Positions 25,701 through 34,744 of a DNA stretch of 64,000 nt are shown piece after piece. The stretch comes from Gammaproteobacteria bacterium. GTDB taxonomy: Bacteria; Pseudomonadota; Gammaproteobacteria; Chromatiales; Chromatiaceae. A program made the position numbers and the translations under genes. How positions within the stretch are numbered: position 1 is the first letter of the stretch; each line of letters begins with the position of its first letter. The stretch spans positions 62,001 through 126,000 of the forward strand of contig JAGRGY010000019.1 in assembly GCA_020445255.1 (NCBI GenBank). Reading direction: 5' to 3'. Under the pieces are notes generated by a model. The model ran no database searches, had not been told where the DNA came from, and saw nothing but the letters and a program-made list of their open reading frames with translations.

Positions 25701-26393
25701 TCACACCGCGTTCTTCAACATCAGGTTCTTGATGTGTCCAATCGCCTGGGTCGGATTCAGCCCCTTCGGGCACACCTCGACGCAGTTCATGATCGTATGG
25801 CAGCGGAACAGCTTGTAGGGGCCTTCGAGCGCGTCGAGGCGTTCGTCGGTCGCCTGATCGCGCGTGTCGGCCAGGAAGCGCCACGCGGCCAGCAATGCCT
25901 GCGGGCCGTGGAATTTTTCAGGGTTCCACCAGAATGAGGGGCACGCGGTCGAGCAGCAGCCGCACATGATGCACTCGTACAACCCGTCGAGTCTGTCGCG
26001 GTCCTTTGGCGACTGCAGGATCTCTTGTTCCGGCATCGGGTCATTGCGCACCAGCCACGGCTTGACGGCCTTGTACTGCTGGTAGAATTGAGTCATGTCG
26101 ACGACCAGATCGCGAATGATCGGGCGGCCGGGAAATGGCCGGATCTCGACCGGCTCCTTGAGCTCGGAAACCGGCGTGATGCAGGCCAGCTTGTTGGTGC
26201 CATTGACGTTGACGCCGTCCGAACCGCATACGCCCTCGCCGCACGAGTGACGGAAAGCGAACGACTCGTCCAGGCGTTTGATCTCGAGCAGTGCGTCACG
26301 CAGCATCATGCCGCGCTGCACCTGGACCTCGAATGCCTGCATATACGGCCGGGCATCGGCGTCGGGATTGAATCGGGAAACCAGAAACTTCAT
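25701..26393 (-). CDS. sdhB: Succinate dehydrogenase iron-sulfur subunit
   Basis: 230 residues. An N-terminal ferredoxin domain binds 2Fe-2S (SCGEGVCGSDG and a later LAC). The C-terminal helical domain binds 4Fe-4S and 3Fe-4S (CIMCGCCSTACP and CVEVCPKGLNP). It transfers electrons from SdhA flavin to quinone at the SdhCD membrane anchor. Starts 14 bases after sdhA. Confidence 0.97.
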   Translation of the reverse strand: MKFLVSRFNPDADARPYMQAFEVQVQRGMMLRDALLEIKRLDESFAFRHSCGEGVCGSDGVNVNGTNKLACITPVSELKEPVEIRPFPGRPIIRDLVVDMTQFYQQYKAVKPWLVRNDPMPEQEILQSPKDRDRLDGLYECIMCGCCSTACPSFWWNPEKFHGPQALLAAWRFLADTRDQATDERLDALEGPYKLFRCHTIMNCVEVCPKGLNPTQAIGHIKNLMLKNAV

Positions 26394-26407
26394 CGCGCGG
26401 GACTCCT

Positions 26408-28168
26408 TCAGTAGACCCGTTCTTTCGGCGGGAAGGATTCGACAGTCAGCGGTTTGGTGCGGACCGGTTTGTATTCCATGCGGTCGCCATCCCTGTAGTA
26501 CAGGCTGTGTTTCATCCAGTTCGCATCGTCGCGTTGCGGATGGTCAGGTCGCGAGTGCGCGCCACGGCTCTCCTTGCGCATCAGCGCCGAATACGCGATC
26601 GATATCCCGGTGTCGAACAGGTTTTCGAGTTCCAGCGCCTCGATGCGCGCGGTGTTGAAAACCTTTGAATGGTCGTGCAATCGCACCTCGGGCAGCCTGT
26701 CGCGCAGTGCTTTCAGTTTCTCGACGCCCTCGGACATGATCTCCTCGGTGCGGAACACACCGGCGTGGTCTTCCATCGTCTTGCGGAACTCGTCGCGCAG
26801 TTCTCGCACCGGCATGCCGTCGCCCTTCTGATCCCAGCGCGTAAGCCTGGCCATTGCGGCTTCGACGCTGGATTCGTTCATCGGTCGATGGTTCCTGTTC
26901 TCCTTCAGGTTCTCGATCACATCGAGGCCGGCGGCACGACCGAACACCAGGATGTCGAGCAGCGAGTTTCCGCCCAGCCGGTTGGCCCCATGCACCGAGA
27001 CGCACGCACACTCTCCGGCGGCATACAACCCGGGGACGATCTCCTCGCCGGTTCCCTGGGGCACGATGACGCGGCCGTAGGGGTCAGTCGGGATGCCGCC
27101 CATGACGTAGTGTGCGGTCGGGAATACCGGCAGCGGCTCGTGCACGGCATCGACACCGGCGAAGATCCTGCCGCTTTCGCGAATGCCCGGCAGGCGCTTG
27201 CTGACGATGTCCTCGCCGAGATGATCGACCTTGAGCAACACGTGGTCGGCGTTCGGCCCGACGCCGCGACCCTCCTTGACCTCGGTGACGATGGCGCGCG
27301 ACACCACGTCGCGGCTGGCCAGGTCCTTGGCATTCGGTGCGTAGCGTTCCATGAAGCGCTCGCCATCCCGGTTGATCAGGTAGCCGCCCTCGCCGCGCAC
27401 GCCCTCGGTGATCAGCATGCCCCGGCCGGCGATGCCGGTCGGATGGAACTGGAAGAACTCCATGTCCATCAGCGGTATGCCGGCGCGCAGCGCCATCGCC
27501 GTACCGTCGCCGGTGTTGATGTGCGCGTTCGATGTGGTGCGGTATACCTGGCCACAGCCACCGGTCGCGAGCACGGTCGCCTTGGCCTCGATCAGCAGCG
27601 GTTCACCGGTTTCGATCTCGAGCACCAGCGCTCCGAGGATCGCGCCCTCGTCGTCGCGGATCAGGTCGATCGCGAAGTATTCGTCGAAGAAGTGCGTACG
27701 CGCGCGCACGTTCTGCTGGTAAAGCGCGTGCAGGATCGCGTGACCGGTTCGGTCCGCCGCGGCGCAGGTTCGCGCCGCCTGGGCGCCGCCGAAGTTCTGG
27801 CTCTGACCGCCGAACGCGCGCTGGTAGATCTTGCCGCTGTCGAGGCGCGAGAACGGCACGCCGTTGTGCTCGAGTTCGTAGACGGTCGGGATCGCCTCGC
27901 GGCACATGAACTCGATCGCATCCTGGTCGCCGAGGTAATCCGAGCCCTTCACCGTATCGAACATGTGCCAGTGCCAGTTGTCCGGCAGCACGTTCGCCAG
28001 CGCGGCATTGACCCCGCCCTGGGCCGCGACCGTGTGCGAGCGGGTGGGAAACACCTTGGATACGACCGCGACCCGCGCCTCGGTGTTCGCGAGCTGGATC
28101 GCCGCGTTCAGGCCGGCGCCGCCGGCACCGATGATCAGTGCGTCAAAACGTCTCTTGTTCAAAGCCAT
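26408..28168 (-). CDS. sdhA: Succinate dehydrogenase flavoprotein subunit
   Basis: 586 residues. Oxidises succinate to fumarate. It has the FAD dinucleotide fold IIGAGGAGLNAAIQLA near the N-terminus, the covalent-FAD histidine in SHTVAAQGG (about residue 45), the FAD/dicarboxylate region HPTGIAG, and the substrate-side HGANRLGGNSL. A standard-length core subunit downstream of sdhCD. Confidence 0.97.
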   Translation of the reverse strand: MALNKRRFDALIIGAGGAGLNAAIQLANTEARVAVVSKVFPTRSHTVAAQGGVNAALANVLPDNWHWHMFDTVKGSDYLGDQDAIEFMCREAIPTVYELEHNGVPFSRLDSGKIYQRAFGGQSQNFGGAQAARTCAAADRTGHAILHALYQQNVRARTHFFDEYFAIDLIRDDEGAILGALVLEIETGEPLLIEAKATVLATGGCGQVYRTTSNAHINTGDGTAMALRAGIPLMDMEFFQFHPTGIAGRGMLITEGVRGEGGYLINRDGERFMERYAPNAKDLASRDVVSRAIVTEVKEGRGVGPNADHVLLKVDHLGEDIVSKRLPGIRESGRIFAGVDAVHEPLPVFPTAHYVMGGIPTDPYGRVIVPQGTGEEIVPGLYAAGECACVSVHGANRLGGNSLLDILVFGRAAGLDVIENLKENRNHRPMNESSVEAAMARLTRWDQKGDGMPVRELRDEFRKTMEDHAGVFRTEEIMSEGVEKLKALRDRLPEVRLHDHSKVFNTARIEALELENLFDTGISIAYSALMRKESRGAHSRPDHPQRDDANWMKHSLYYRDGDRMEYKPVRTKPLTVESFPPKERVY

Positions 28169-28207
28169 TACAGTTTTTCCACGACGTGTGAGCGGTGCTT
28201 AGGTGGT

Positions 28208-28549
28208 TCAGGCGAGCCGCACCAGGATCAGTGCCTGCGCGGCCCAAAGGCCCAACGCGACCAATGCCAGGCCGATCGCGCCAAGCAATGCTGCGCGGAT
28301 CGCGATCGGATGCACGTAGTCGATCAACACGTCGCGCACGCCGATCCAGGCGTGCAGCAGGACCGCCAGAACGAACAGCAGCATCGCGACGCTGACGAGC
28401 GGACCGCCCAGCCAGGCCCTCCAGGCGGCGTAACCGTCGGGTGCGGCGAACAGCAGCACCAGGAGCAGATACAGCGAGAACAGGCCGACGTAAACCGCAG
28501 TGAGGCGCTGCAGCGCCCAGGCCTTGAGACCGGATGCCTTGCGACTCAC
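28208..28549 (-). CDS. sdhD: Succinate dehydrogenase membrane anchor SdhD
   Basis: 113 residues with three membrane helices. The heme/quinone-region pattern is LLHAWIGVRDVLIDYV. The start is GTG at 28549, overlapping the sdhC stop as GTGA. Longer in-frame forms extend into sdhC and are shadows. Confidence 0.9.
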   Translation of the reverse strand: MSRKASGLKAWALQRLTAVYVGLFSLYLLLVLLFAAPDGYAAWRAWLGGPLVSVAMLLFVLAVLLHAWIGVRDVLIDYVHPIAIRAALLGAIGLALVALGLWAAQALILVRLA

Positions 28550-28923
28550 AGCACACCCCCGGTCAACAGCAGGCCGAGGATGGGTCCGGCGACGGTGACC
28601 GCCAGCGCGCTCTGGCGGGCGATCTCCTTGTCGACGCCGACATCGATGTCGATCAGCAGGTAACGGATGCCGGCCAGCAGATGATGCGCCAGCGACCACA
28701 TGACCAGGAAGACGAACACCGTGCCGACGAAGCCATGCACGGCGGTGTGTGCGGCGGCGAAACCGTCCTCGCCGCGCAGCGACAGCCCGAGCAGGTAGAT
28801 CAGGTACGGCAGCGCCACGAACATGAACACGCCGGTGGCGCGGTGGATGATCGACATGATGCCGCCGATCGGCAGCTTGATCTTGAACAGATTGAGGTGA
28901 ACCGGGCGCCGCGTCGTCATCAT
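28546..28923 (-). CDS. sdhC: Succinate dehydrogenase cytochrome b556 subunit SdhC
   Basis: 125 residues with three membrane helices. The heme-ligand histidine lies in SLAHHLLAGIRYL, and the N-terminal signature SIIHRATGV is present. ATG at 28923 (or adjacent ATG 28920) follows AGGTGA by 8 bases. First gene of the sdh operon. The 187-base gap upstream to darP should hold the promoter; I see no strong -35/-10 pair there. Confidence 0.93.
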   Translation of the reverse strand: MMTTRRPVHLNLFKIKLPIGGIMSIIHRATGVFMFVALPYLIYLLGLSLRGEDGFAAAHTAVHGFVGTVFVFLVMWSLAHHLLAGIRYLLIDIDVGVDKEIARQSALAVTVAGPILGLLLTGGVL

Positions 28924-29110
28924 CGTTGATTTCACCTGTTGCGATGGCTCGTCAATTAATAGCCTATTTATGGGACCGGACGACGAAAAGCAAACGGCGA
29001 TCCGGATGCTTGTCCGAGCAGAAGTTTTGCATTGCAGCAAAATTGCTGGATTTCCCGCACCTTACATGCGGATCCTCGCCCGTCATCACGTTGATTATTA
29101 AGTTTTTCAA

Positions 29111-29620
29111 TCAGGCGTTCGGTGCCAGCGTCTCGCGCAGGTAGCGGAACAGCCTGCGGCCGGCCCCGGCAGGTTTTCCCGACTCACGCTCGCGGGCCGC
29201 GTCGCGACACAGCTGGCGCAGCTGCTGGCGGTCGATTTCCCGGTCGGAACGACTCTCCAGGAAATCGCTCAGGGCCTCGTCACCCCCCTGGATGAGTCGG
29301 TCACGCAGTGATTCCAGCTCATGGAACGTCTGATTGACGGCCAGCTTCTGCGAATGGCGATCACGCAGGTACAGGGTCACGGGTTCGAGTTCCTCGGCGT
29401 CCATCAACTTGACGCAATGCTTTAGCTGGCGATTGCGTGCACCCGAGGCCTTCATCGGTCGCACCAGGTCGATCGCGGCGCGCAACTGCGCGTCGACGCC
29501 GAGGCGCTGCAGCTCCTTGTCGCTGAGCCCTGTCATCTGCTCTGCAAGGTGCTGCAGTTCGGAAAGCTCACGCTTCTTCGCCGATTTACTCGGGCGGTCG
29601 GATTCGTCATTCGGTGCCAA
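29111..29620 (-). CDS. darP: Ribosome biogenesis factor DarP/YjgA
   Basis: 169 residues of the DUF615 family, which associates with late 50S assembly intermediates. The family pattern KREL..LQ.LAEQ..GLSDKELQRL near the N-terminus is visible. It overlaps recJ by 14 bases, so the two are co-transcribed. Confidence 0.9.
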   Translation of the reverse strand: MAPNDESDRPSKSAKKRELSELQHLAEQMTGLSDKELQRLGVDAQLRAAIDLVRPMKASGARNRQLKHCVKLMDAEELEPVTLYLRDRHSQKLAVNQTFHELESLRDRLIQGGDEALSDFLESRSDREIDRQQLRQLCRDAARERESGKPAGAGRRLFRYLRETLAPNA

Positions 29621-31346
29621 CTGCAGCCTCCTGCAGATGTTCGATGCGCAGCTGCAGCGAGACCCGACCCTGCCACTCGTTCTCGTCCAGGCGATAGGCG
29701 GCCCGCACGCGTGCTGGCATGCGCGGCATGTCGGCGACGCTGTTGAACGCGATCGCGTCGACCGGACGGTCGGAGCCTGCTGGCGACAGCACCAACTTCC
29801 AGTGACGTTCAGCGACCACGCGGCTGCTCAGCACGTCGAACTCGTCGTCGAACAGCGGTTCGGCGAATCCCTGTCCCCAGGGTCCGCCGTCGAGCAGCGC
29901 GCGCGCCGTCTCCAGCGTCAGATCGACCGGCGGGACACTCCCGTCGGATTGGATCACGGCATGCAGGTCATCGGCCTGCAGGTGGCAGCGCACGACCGCG
30001 TCGAAAGCCTGTGCGAACGCCGCGAGATCGCGTGCACGTATCGTCATGCCGGCCGCCATCGCGTGTCCACCGAACTTCTCCAGCAGCTGCGGATGGCGCA
30101 CCGCGACCTCGTCCAGCACATCCCGGATATGCAGGGTCGGGATCGAGCGCGCCGATCCCTTCAGGCAGCCGTCGCCGGCATCGGCGAACGCAATTACCGG
30201 GCGATTGTGACGCTCCTTGATCCGCGCGGCGAGAATGCCGATGACACCCTGGTGCCATTCCGGCTGGTACAGGCACAGACCCCACGGCAGATTGCCGTCC
30301 GCGCCCGGTAGCCACGCCGCCAGCATCGCCTCTGCCTGCTGTTTCATCTCGTCTTCGATCGCGCGCCGCTCGCGGTTCAGGCGATCCAGCTCGGTCGCCA
30401 GCGCCCGTGCCTCGTCCGGGTCGTCGGCGAGCAGACAGGCAATGCCGAGCGACATGTCGTCGATGCGTCCGGCGGCATTCAGGCGCGGCCCGACCGTGAA
30501 CCCGATGTCGGTCGCCTGGGTGCGCGCCGGACTGCGGCCGGCCACCGTCAGCAAGGCCGTGATCCCGGGGCGGCAGCGACCGGCGCGGATGCGGCGGATC
30601 CCCTGGTGCACCAGCACGCGGTTGTTGTGATCGAGAGGCACAACATCGGCGACCGTGCCGAGCGCGACCAGGTCGAGGAAATCGGCCATGTTGGGTTCGG
30701 CGATCGCGCGTCGCCCGAACCAGCCTTCGTCACGCAGCCGCCCGCGCAGACCGAGCAACACGTAGAAGATGACGCCCACTCCGGCCAGAGCCTTGGAGGG
30801 GAAGTCGTTGTCGGGCAGATTCGGGTTGACCAGGGCATCGGCCTCGGGCAGGTGTTCGCCGGCGAGGTGGTGGTCGGTGACGACGACCCGGCAACCGAGC
30901 GCACGCGCCGCGGCGACGCCGGCGATGCTGGAGATCCCGTTGTCGACCGTGACCAGCACCTGCGGGTTGCGGGATCGCGCATGTTCGACGATCTCCGGCG
31001 TCAGGCCGTAGCCAAACTCAAAGCGATTGGGCACCAGGAAGTCGACCTGCTCGTGACCGAAAGCCCGCAGACAGAGCACGGCGAGTGCGCAGCTGGTCGC
31101 ACCGTCGGCGTCGAAATCGCCGACGATCAGGATGCGGCTGCCGGCATGCATCGCCTCGGCAAGCACGTCGATCGCGGCATCGATACCTGCCATACGCTCG
31201 CTAGGGATCAGTGTCGACAGATCGCGTTCAAGCTCGGCCGGCGAGGTGACGCCGCGGCGGCGGTAGATGCGCCACAGCAGGGGATGGATCTGTGCCGGGC
31301 AGTCGGCGGTGTCAGGCGATTCACTGCGGACAATCGAGGCAGGCAT
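29607..31346 (-). CDS. recJ: Single-stranded-DNA-specific exonuclease RecJ
   Basis: 579 residues, normal length. DHH phosphoesterase motifs: ILIVGDFDADGATS, VTVDNGISS and VVTDHHLAGEHLPEA, supplying the two-metal site. A DHHA1 domain and an OB-fold C-terminus follow. Acts 5'-3' in recombination and mismatch repair. Divergent from the phosphopantetheinyl transferase gene, separated by 91 bases. Confidence 0.95.
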   Translation of the reverse strand: MPASIVRSESPDTADCPAQIHPLLWRIYRRRGVTSPAELERDLSTLIPSERMAGIDAAIDVLAEAMHAGSRILIVGDFDADGATSCALAVLCLRAFGHEQVDFLVPNRFEFGYGLTPEIVEHARSRNPQVLVTVDNGISSIAGVAAARALGCRVVVTDHHLAGEHLPEADALVNPNLPDNDFPSKALAGVGVIFYVLLGLRGRLRDEGWFGRRAIAEPNMADFLDLVALGTVADVVPLDHNNRVLVHQGIRRIRAGRCRPGITALLTVAGRSPARTQATDIGFTVGPRLNAAGRIDDMSLGIACLLADDPDEARALATELDRLNRERRAIEDEMKQQAEAMLAAWLPGADGNLPWGLCLYQPEWHQGVIGILAARIKERHNRPVIAFADAGDGCLKGSARSIPTLHIRDVLDEVAVRHPQLLEKFGGHAMAAGMTIRARDLAAFAQAFDAVVRCHLQADDLHAVIQSDGSVPPVDLTLETARALLDGGPWGQGFAEPLFDDEFDVLSSRVVAERHWKLVLSPAGSDRPVDAIAFNSVADMPRMPARVRAAYRLDENEWQGRVSLQLRIEHLQEAAVGTE

Positions 31347-31437
31347 AGGTGATAGCGCTGAGTTTGTTGATCCGCCCGGTCGGTGCCGACAGCATAACAG
31401 CAGGCGCTGCTATTATGCCGCGGTCGTTCCGTGTCCC

Positions 31438-32079
31438 ATGTTCCGGTTGCCGATGGTCCGTCGAATCGTTCCCCAGTGGCTGAGCCGCGTCGATGTCGTC
31501 CCCGATCCGATGTCCCATGCTGACATTTGGCGGATTGCACAGGGGCCCGACAGCGAACATTCCATGCGCGAACGGGCGCACGCGGCACTGCGCGAGATTC
31601 TGGCGCGATATGCCGGGATTTCCACCGAGCGCCTCCGAATCGAGAACGCATCCGGCGGCAAACCGTTTCTGGCCACCCCGCCGGGCGCCGTCGAGTTCAA
31701 CCTGAGCCACTGCCCCGACCTCGCTTTGCTGGCCGTCAGCATGCGTTCGCCGGTCGGTGTCGACGTCGAGGCGGACCGTAAGGTCGACGACCCGCTGCGC
31801 CTGGCGCGACGCGTGCTCGACGTGTCCGACCTTGCATTGCTGGAGGCCCAGACGCCGGCCGGGCGGCCAGCCTTGTTCCTGGACCTGTGGACCCAGTTCG
31901 AATCCCGGCAGAAGGCGCTGGGTCGCGGGATCTTCGCCGAGCGAGCGGATCCCGACGGCCTTCGCGGGATCAGTTTCCGACCGACCGGCCGACACATCGC
32001 CTGCGTGTCGCTGGTCGTCGATGCCGACGTCCAGGCCGTGCGCTTCATCGACTACGACGCCGTCATCGCTTCGGGGTGA
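31438..32079 (+). CDS. Sfp-type 4'-phosphopantetheinyl transferase
   Basis: 213 residues. Transfers the phosphopantetheine arm from CoA to the serine of carrier proteins. The motifs are clear: GKPFLA, then FNLSHC (about 82-87), VGVDVEADR with the Mg-binding Asp and Glu, and WTQFESRQKALG, keeping the Glu and Lys of the W-x-x-K-E-A/S-x-x-K motif though the first Lys is Phe. ATG at 31438 is chosen for the longest coding-like frame; ATG 31453 or 31510 are possible. About 7.2 kb away in the same locus lies a non-FabF-type ACP, a plausible client. Confidence 0.85.
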   Translation: MFRLPMVRRIVPQWLSRVDVVPDPMSHADIWRIAQGPDSEHSMRERAHAALREILARYAGISTERLRIENASGGKPFLATPPGAVEFNLSHCPDLALLAVSMRSPVGVDVEADRKVDDPLRLARRVLDVSDLALLEAQTPAGRPALFLDLWTQFESRQKALGRGIFAERADPDGLRGISFRPTGRHIACVSLVVDADVQAVRFIDYDAVIASG

Positions 32080-32135
32080 ACCGGCTGCATCGAGCGGCTA
32101 TCATTGGCGCCCTTTTGCGGGCAACAAGGAAGAGC

Positions 32136-33128
32136 ATGAGTTCGAATTCCATCCTGGTGACCGGTGGCGCCGGTTACATCGGCAGCCATACGGTGCGTCA
32201 GCTGGGCGAGGCCGGCGAGCGCGTCGTGACCCTCGACAACCTGTCCAAGGGTTTCCGCGAAAACGTGCTCCATGGCGCCTTTGTCGAGGGTGACACCTCG
32301 GATCAGGCTCTGGTTCGGGCCTTGTTGCGCGAACACGCCGTCGACACGGTCATTCACTTCGCGGCACACACGATCGTGCCGGAGTCGGTGGCAGATCCGC
32401 TGAAGTACTATCGCAACAATACCTGCGCGACGCGCAATTTGCTCGAATGCTGTGTCGAGGCCGACGTGAAACACTTCGTGTTTTCGTCGACCGCAGCCGT
32501 CTACGGCATCCCGGAGACGCAGCAATGCCGGGAGGACACCCCGACGCAGCCGATCAATCCCTATGGCATGTCCAAACTGATGACCGAGCACATGCTGCGC
32601 GATCTGGGTGCCGCAAGCGATCTGCGCTACGTGATCCTGCGCTATTTCAACGTCGCAGGCTCCGATCCTCAGGGGCGAATCGGCCAGTCCACCCCGGGGG
32701 CGACGCTGCTGATGAAAGTCGCCGCAGAACACGCTGTCGGCAAACGGGATGCGTTGTATATTTTCGGCACCGACTACCCCACCCCGGATGGCACCGGCAT
32801 CCGCGACTACATCCATGTCGAGGATCTGGCCGACGCCCACCTCAAGGCGATCGACTACCTGCGCGACGGCGGCGAATCAGAGATCCTGAACTGCGGTTAC
32901 GGTCACGGCTACAGCGTCCGCGAGGTGCTCGACATGGTCGGCCGCGTGCACGGTGCGCCGCTCAACATCATCGAGCAGGAGCGCCGTGCGGGCGATCCAC
33001 CAGCGCTGATCGCCGGCGCCGAGCGCGTGCGCGACGTACTGGGCTGGTCGCCACGCTACGACAACCTGGAGGAAATCGTGCGCAGTTCGCTCAACTGGGA
33101 GCACAAACTGTTGGAAAGCGGCAGATGA
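32136..33128 (+). CDS. galE: UDP-glucose 4-epimerase
   Basis: 330 residues. Short-chain dehydrogenase fold with NAD-binding TGGAGYIGSHT near the N-terminus, catalytic Ser in SSTAAVYG, and Tyr-x3-Lys in NPYGMSKLMTE. Interconverts UDP-glucose and UDP-galactose, a precursor of surface polysaccharide. AAGGAAGAG precedes ATG 32136. Overlaps uppP by 4 bases (ATGA). Confidence 0.92.
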   Translation: MSSNSILVTGGAGYIGSHTVRQLGEAGERVVTLDNLSKGFRENVLHGAFVEGDTSDQALVRALLREHAVDTVIHFAAHTIVPESVADPLKYYRNNTCATRNLLECCVEADVKHFVFSSTAAVYGIPETQQCREDTPTQPINPYGMSKLMTEHMLRDLGAASDLRYVILRYFNVAGSDPQGRIGQSTPGATLLMKVAAEHAVGKRDALYIFGTDYPTPDGTGIRDYIHVEDLADAHLKAIDYLRDGGESEILNCGYGHGYSVREVLDMVGRVHGAPLNIIEQERRAGDPPALIAGAERVRDVLGWSPRYDNLEEIVRSSLNWEHKLLESGR

Positions 33129-33922
33129 ACGACCTGCAGATCCTGACCCTGGCCATCGTCCAGGGACTTACCGAGTTTCTGCCGATCTCGAGCTCCGGTC
33201 ACCTGATCCTGGCGCCCCACCTGTTCGGCTTCGCGGACCAGGGTCTTGCTTTCGATGTCGCTGTCCACCTCGGATCGCTGATCGCGGTAATCGGCTATTT
33301 CTGGAAGGACATCTGGTCCATCGCCGGCGCCTGGTTCGCGTCGCTGGTTCCCGGTGGCCAGGCAACCCATCACAGCCGGCTTGGCTGGGCGGTCATCGTC
33401 GGTACCATCCCGGTGGTCATCGCCGGATTGCTGCTCAAATCGCTGGTGGAAGGTGAGCTGCGCGCACCTTGGGTGATCGGTTCGACGACGGTCGTTTTCG
33501 GCCTGCTGCTCGGCTGGGTCGATCTGCGAGCCGGGCGGCGGCGCGATATCGACAGCGTGTCGCTGGCCGATGCACTGATCATCGGCGCCAGCCAGATACT
33601 CGCGCTGGTGCCAGGTACGTCGCGCTCCGGCATCACGATGACGGCCGGGCTGTGGCTGGGCCTGAACCGTGCGGCCGCATCGCGGTTCTCCTTCCTGCTC
33701 GCGATCCCGACGATCCTGGCGTCGGGCACCCTGGTGACGCTCGATCTGCTGAAGGTCGATACCCCGGTGGACTGGGGATCGCTCGGCCTCGGCGTGCTGT
33801 TGTCGGGCATCGCGGCCTACCTGGCCATCGCGCTGTTCCTGCGTTTCATCGAACGCATCGGCATGTGGCCGTTCGTGATCTACCGGCTGTTGCTCGGCGC
33901 GGTGATCTTCGCGTTGATCTGA
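33125..33922 (+). CDS. uppP: Undecaprenyl-diphosphatase UppP (BacA)
   Basis: 265 residues with about eight membrane helices. Signature motifs EFLPISSSGHLIL near the N-terminus and PGTSRSGITMTAGL. Recycles undecaprenyl pyrophosphate for peptidoglycan and polysaccharide export. Translationally coupled to galE, which supports a surface-polysaccharide role for the pair. Confidence 0.96.
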   Translation: MNDLQILTLAIVQGLTEFLPISSSGHLILAPHLFGFADQGLAFDVAVHLGSLIAVIGYFWKDIWSIAGAWFASLVPGGQATHHSRLGWAVIVGTIPVVIAGLLLKSLVEGELRAPWVIGSTTVVFGLLLGWVDLRAGRRRDIDSVSLADALIIGASQILALVPGTSRSGITMTAGLWLGLNRAAASRFSFLLAIPTILASGTLVTLDLLKVDTPVDWGSLGLGVLLSGIAAYLAIALFLRFIERIGMWPFVIYRLLLGAVIFALI

Positions 33923-33930
33923 CCAGGCGC

Positions 33931-34695
33931 CTATTTCGCGCCATGCAGCAGGTCGCGTACGAAGCGTACAGGGATCGCATAGCTGATCCCGGAAGGCTTC
34001 TGGATTACCGCCTCCTTGGTCTCTTTGACGAACACGCTGTTGAGGACCCCAAGCACCTCGCCCGTCTGTTGGTCGAAAACCGGACTGCCGCTATTGCCGG
34101 GATAGGCGGTGGCGTCGAGCTGCAGTACGTCGAAGGGATCGCGCATGGCCCGGATCATCTTCGCACTCAATGCACGCGATCCAAGCTGCGGGGGCGCCAT
34201 CGGGCTGATCGCCGATATGATGCCGCGGTGGGTCACGGGGTAAAGCCCGAGCGCCATGCCGATCGGGAAGCCCGTCAAGGCGATTTCCTGGCCTTCGCGC
34301 GGCGGTGGTCCGTCGTGCAGGGCCAGTGCCGGCAGCTTGGTGTCGATACGCAACAGTGCGAGGTCGTGCCCGGCATCCTGTGCGGCGATCGTCGCCGGGT
34401 AGAAGTGGGCGCTGCGTCCGCGACCCACATAGACCGCAAGCTTTTCGCGTTTGCCGGCATCCAGCTCTTCAGGCAGCACATGGAAGTTGGTGACCACGAA
34501 GTGGCCGTTGCCGACGGCGAAACCGGTGCCCCTGAATTGTTGCCGCGGGCTGCCGCTAGGCTGGAAAGTGCCGACTGCGACCACCGATGATCGGATCCGG
34601 TCGATCGTATCGGGCAGACCGGCCGCGGCCAGCGACGTGGAAAGTGCAGGCAACAACAGAAACGCGCCGACCGCCAGTCGCGGCCACGGGAACAC
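33931..34695 (-). CDS. Secreted trypsin-like serine protease
   Basis: 254 residues from GTG at 34695, with GAGG 7 bases upstream. A signal peptide covers about residues 1-25, followed by an S1-family protease without PDZ: His72 in VTNFHVL, Asp111 in GHDLALLRID, Ser202 in YPGNSGSPVF. An ATG at 34746 is also in frame, but it would add a non-signal N-terminus overlapping the divergent ligase start. Probably a periplasmic quality-control or processing protease. Confidence 0.82.
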   Translation of the reverse strand: MFPWPRLAVGAFLLLPALSTSLAAAGLPDTIDRIRSSVVAVGTFQPSGSPRQQFRGTGFAVGNGHFVVTNFHVLPEELDAGKREKLAVYVGRGRSAHFYPATIAAQDAGHDLALLRIDTKLPALALHDGPPPREGQEIALTGFPIGMALGLYPVTHRGIISAISPMAPPQLGSRALSAKMIRAMRDPFDVLQLDATAYPGNSGSPVFDQQTGEVLGVLNSVFVKETKEAVIQKPSGISYAIPVRFVRDLLHGAK

Positions 34696-34744
34696 AGAAG
34701 CCCTCGGGGTATACTTTCGCTTTCGACAAAACGGCAGCTTTATC

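Noticed and set aside
26669..28663. 664-codon plus-strand frame
   Set aside because: Shadow of sdhA and sdhD on the opposite strand.
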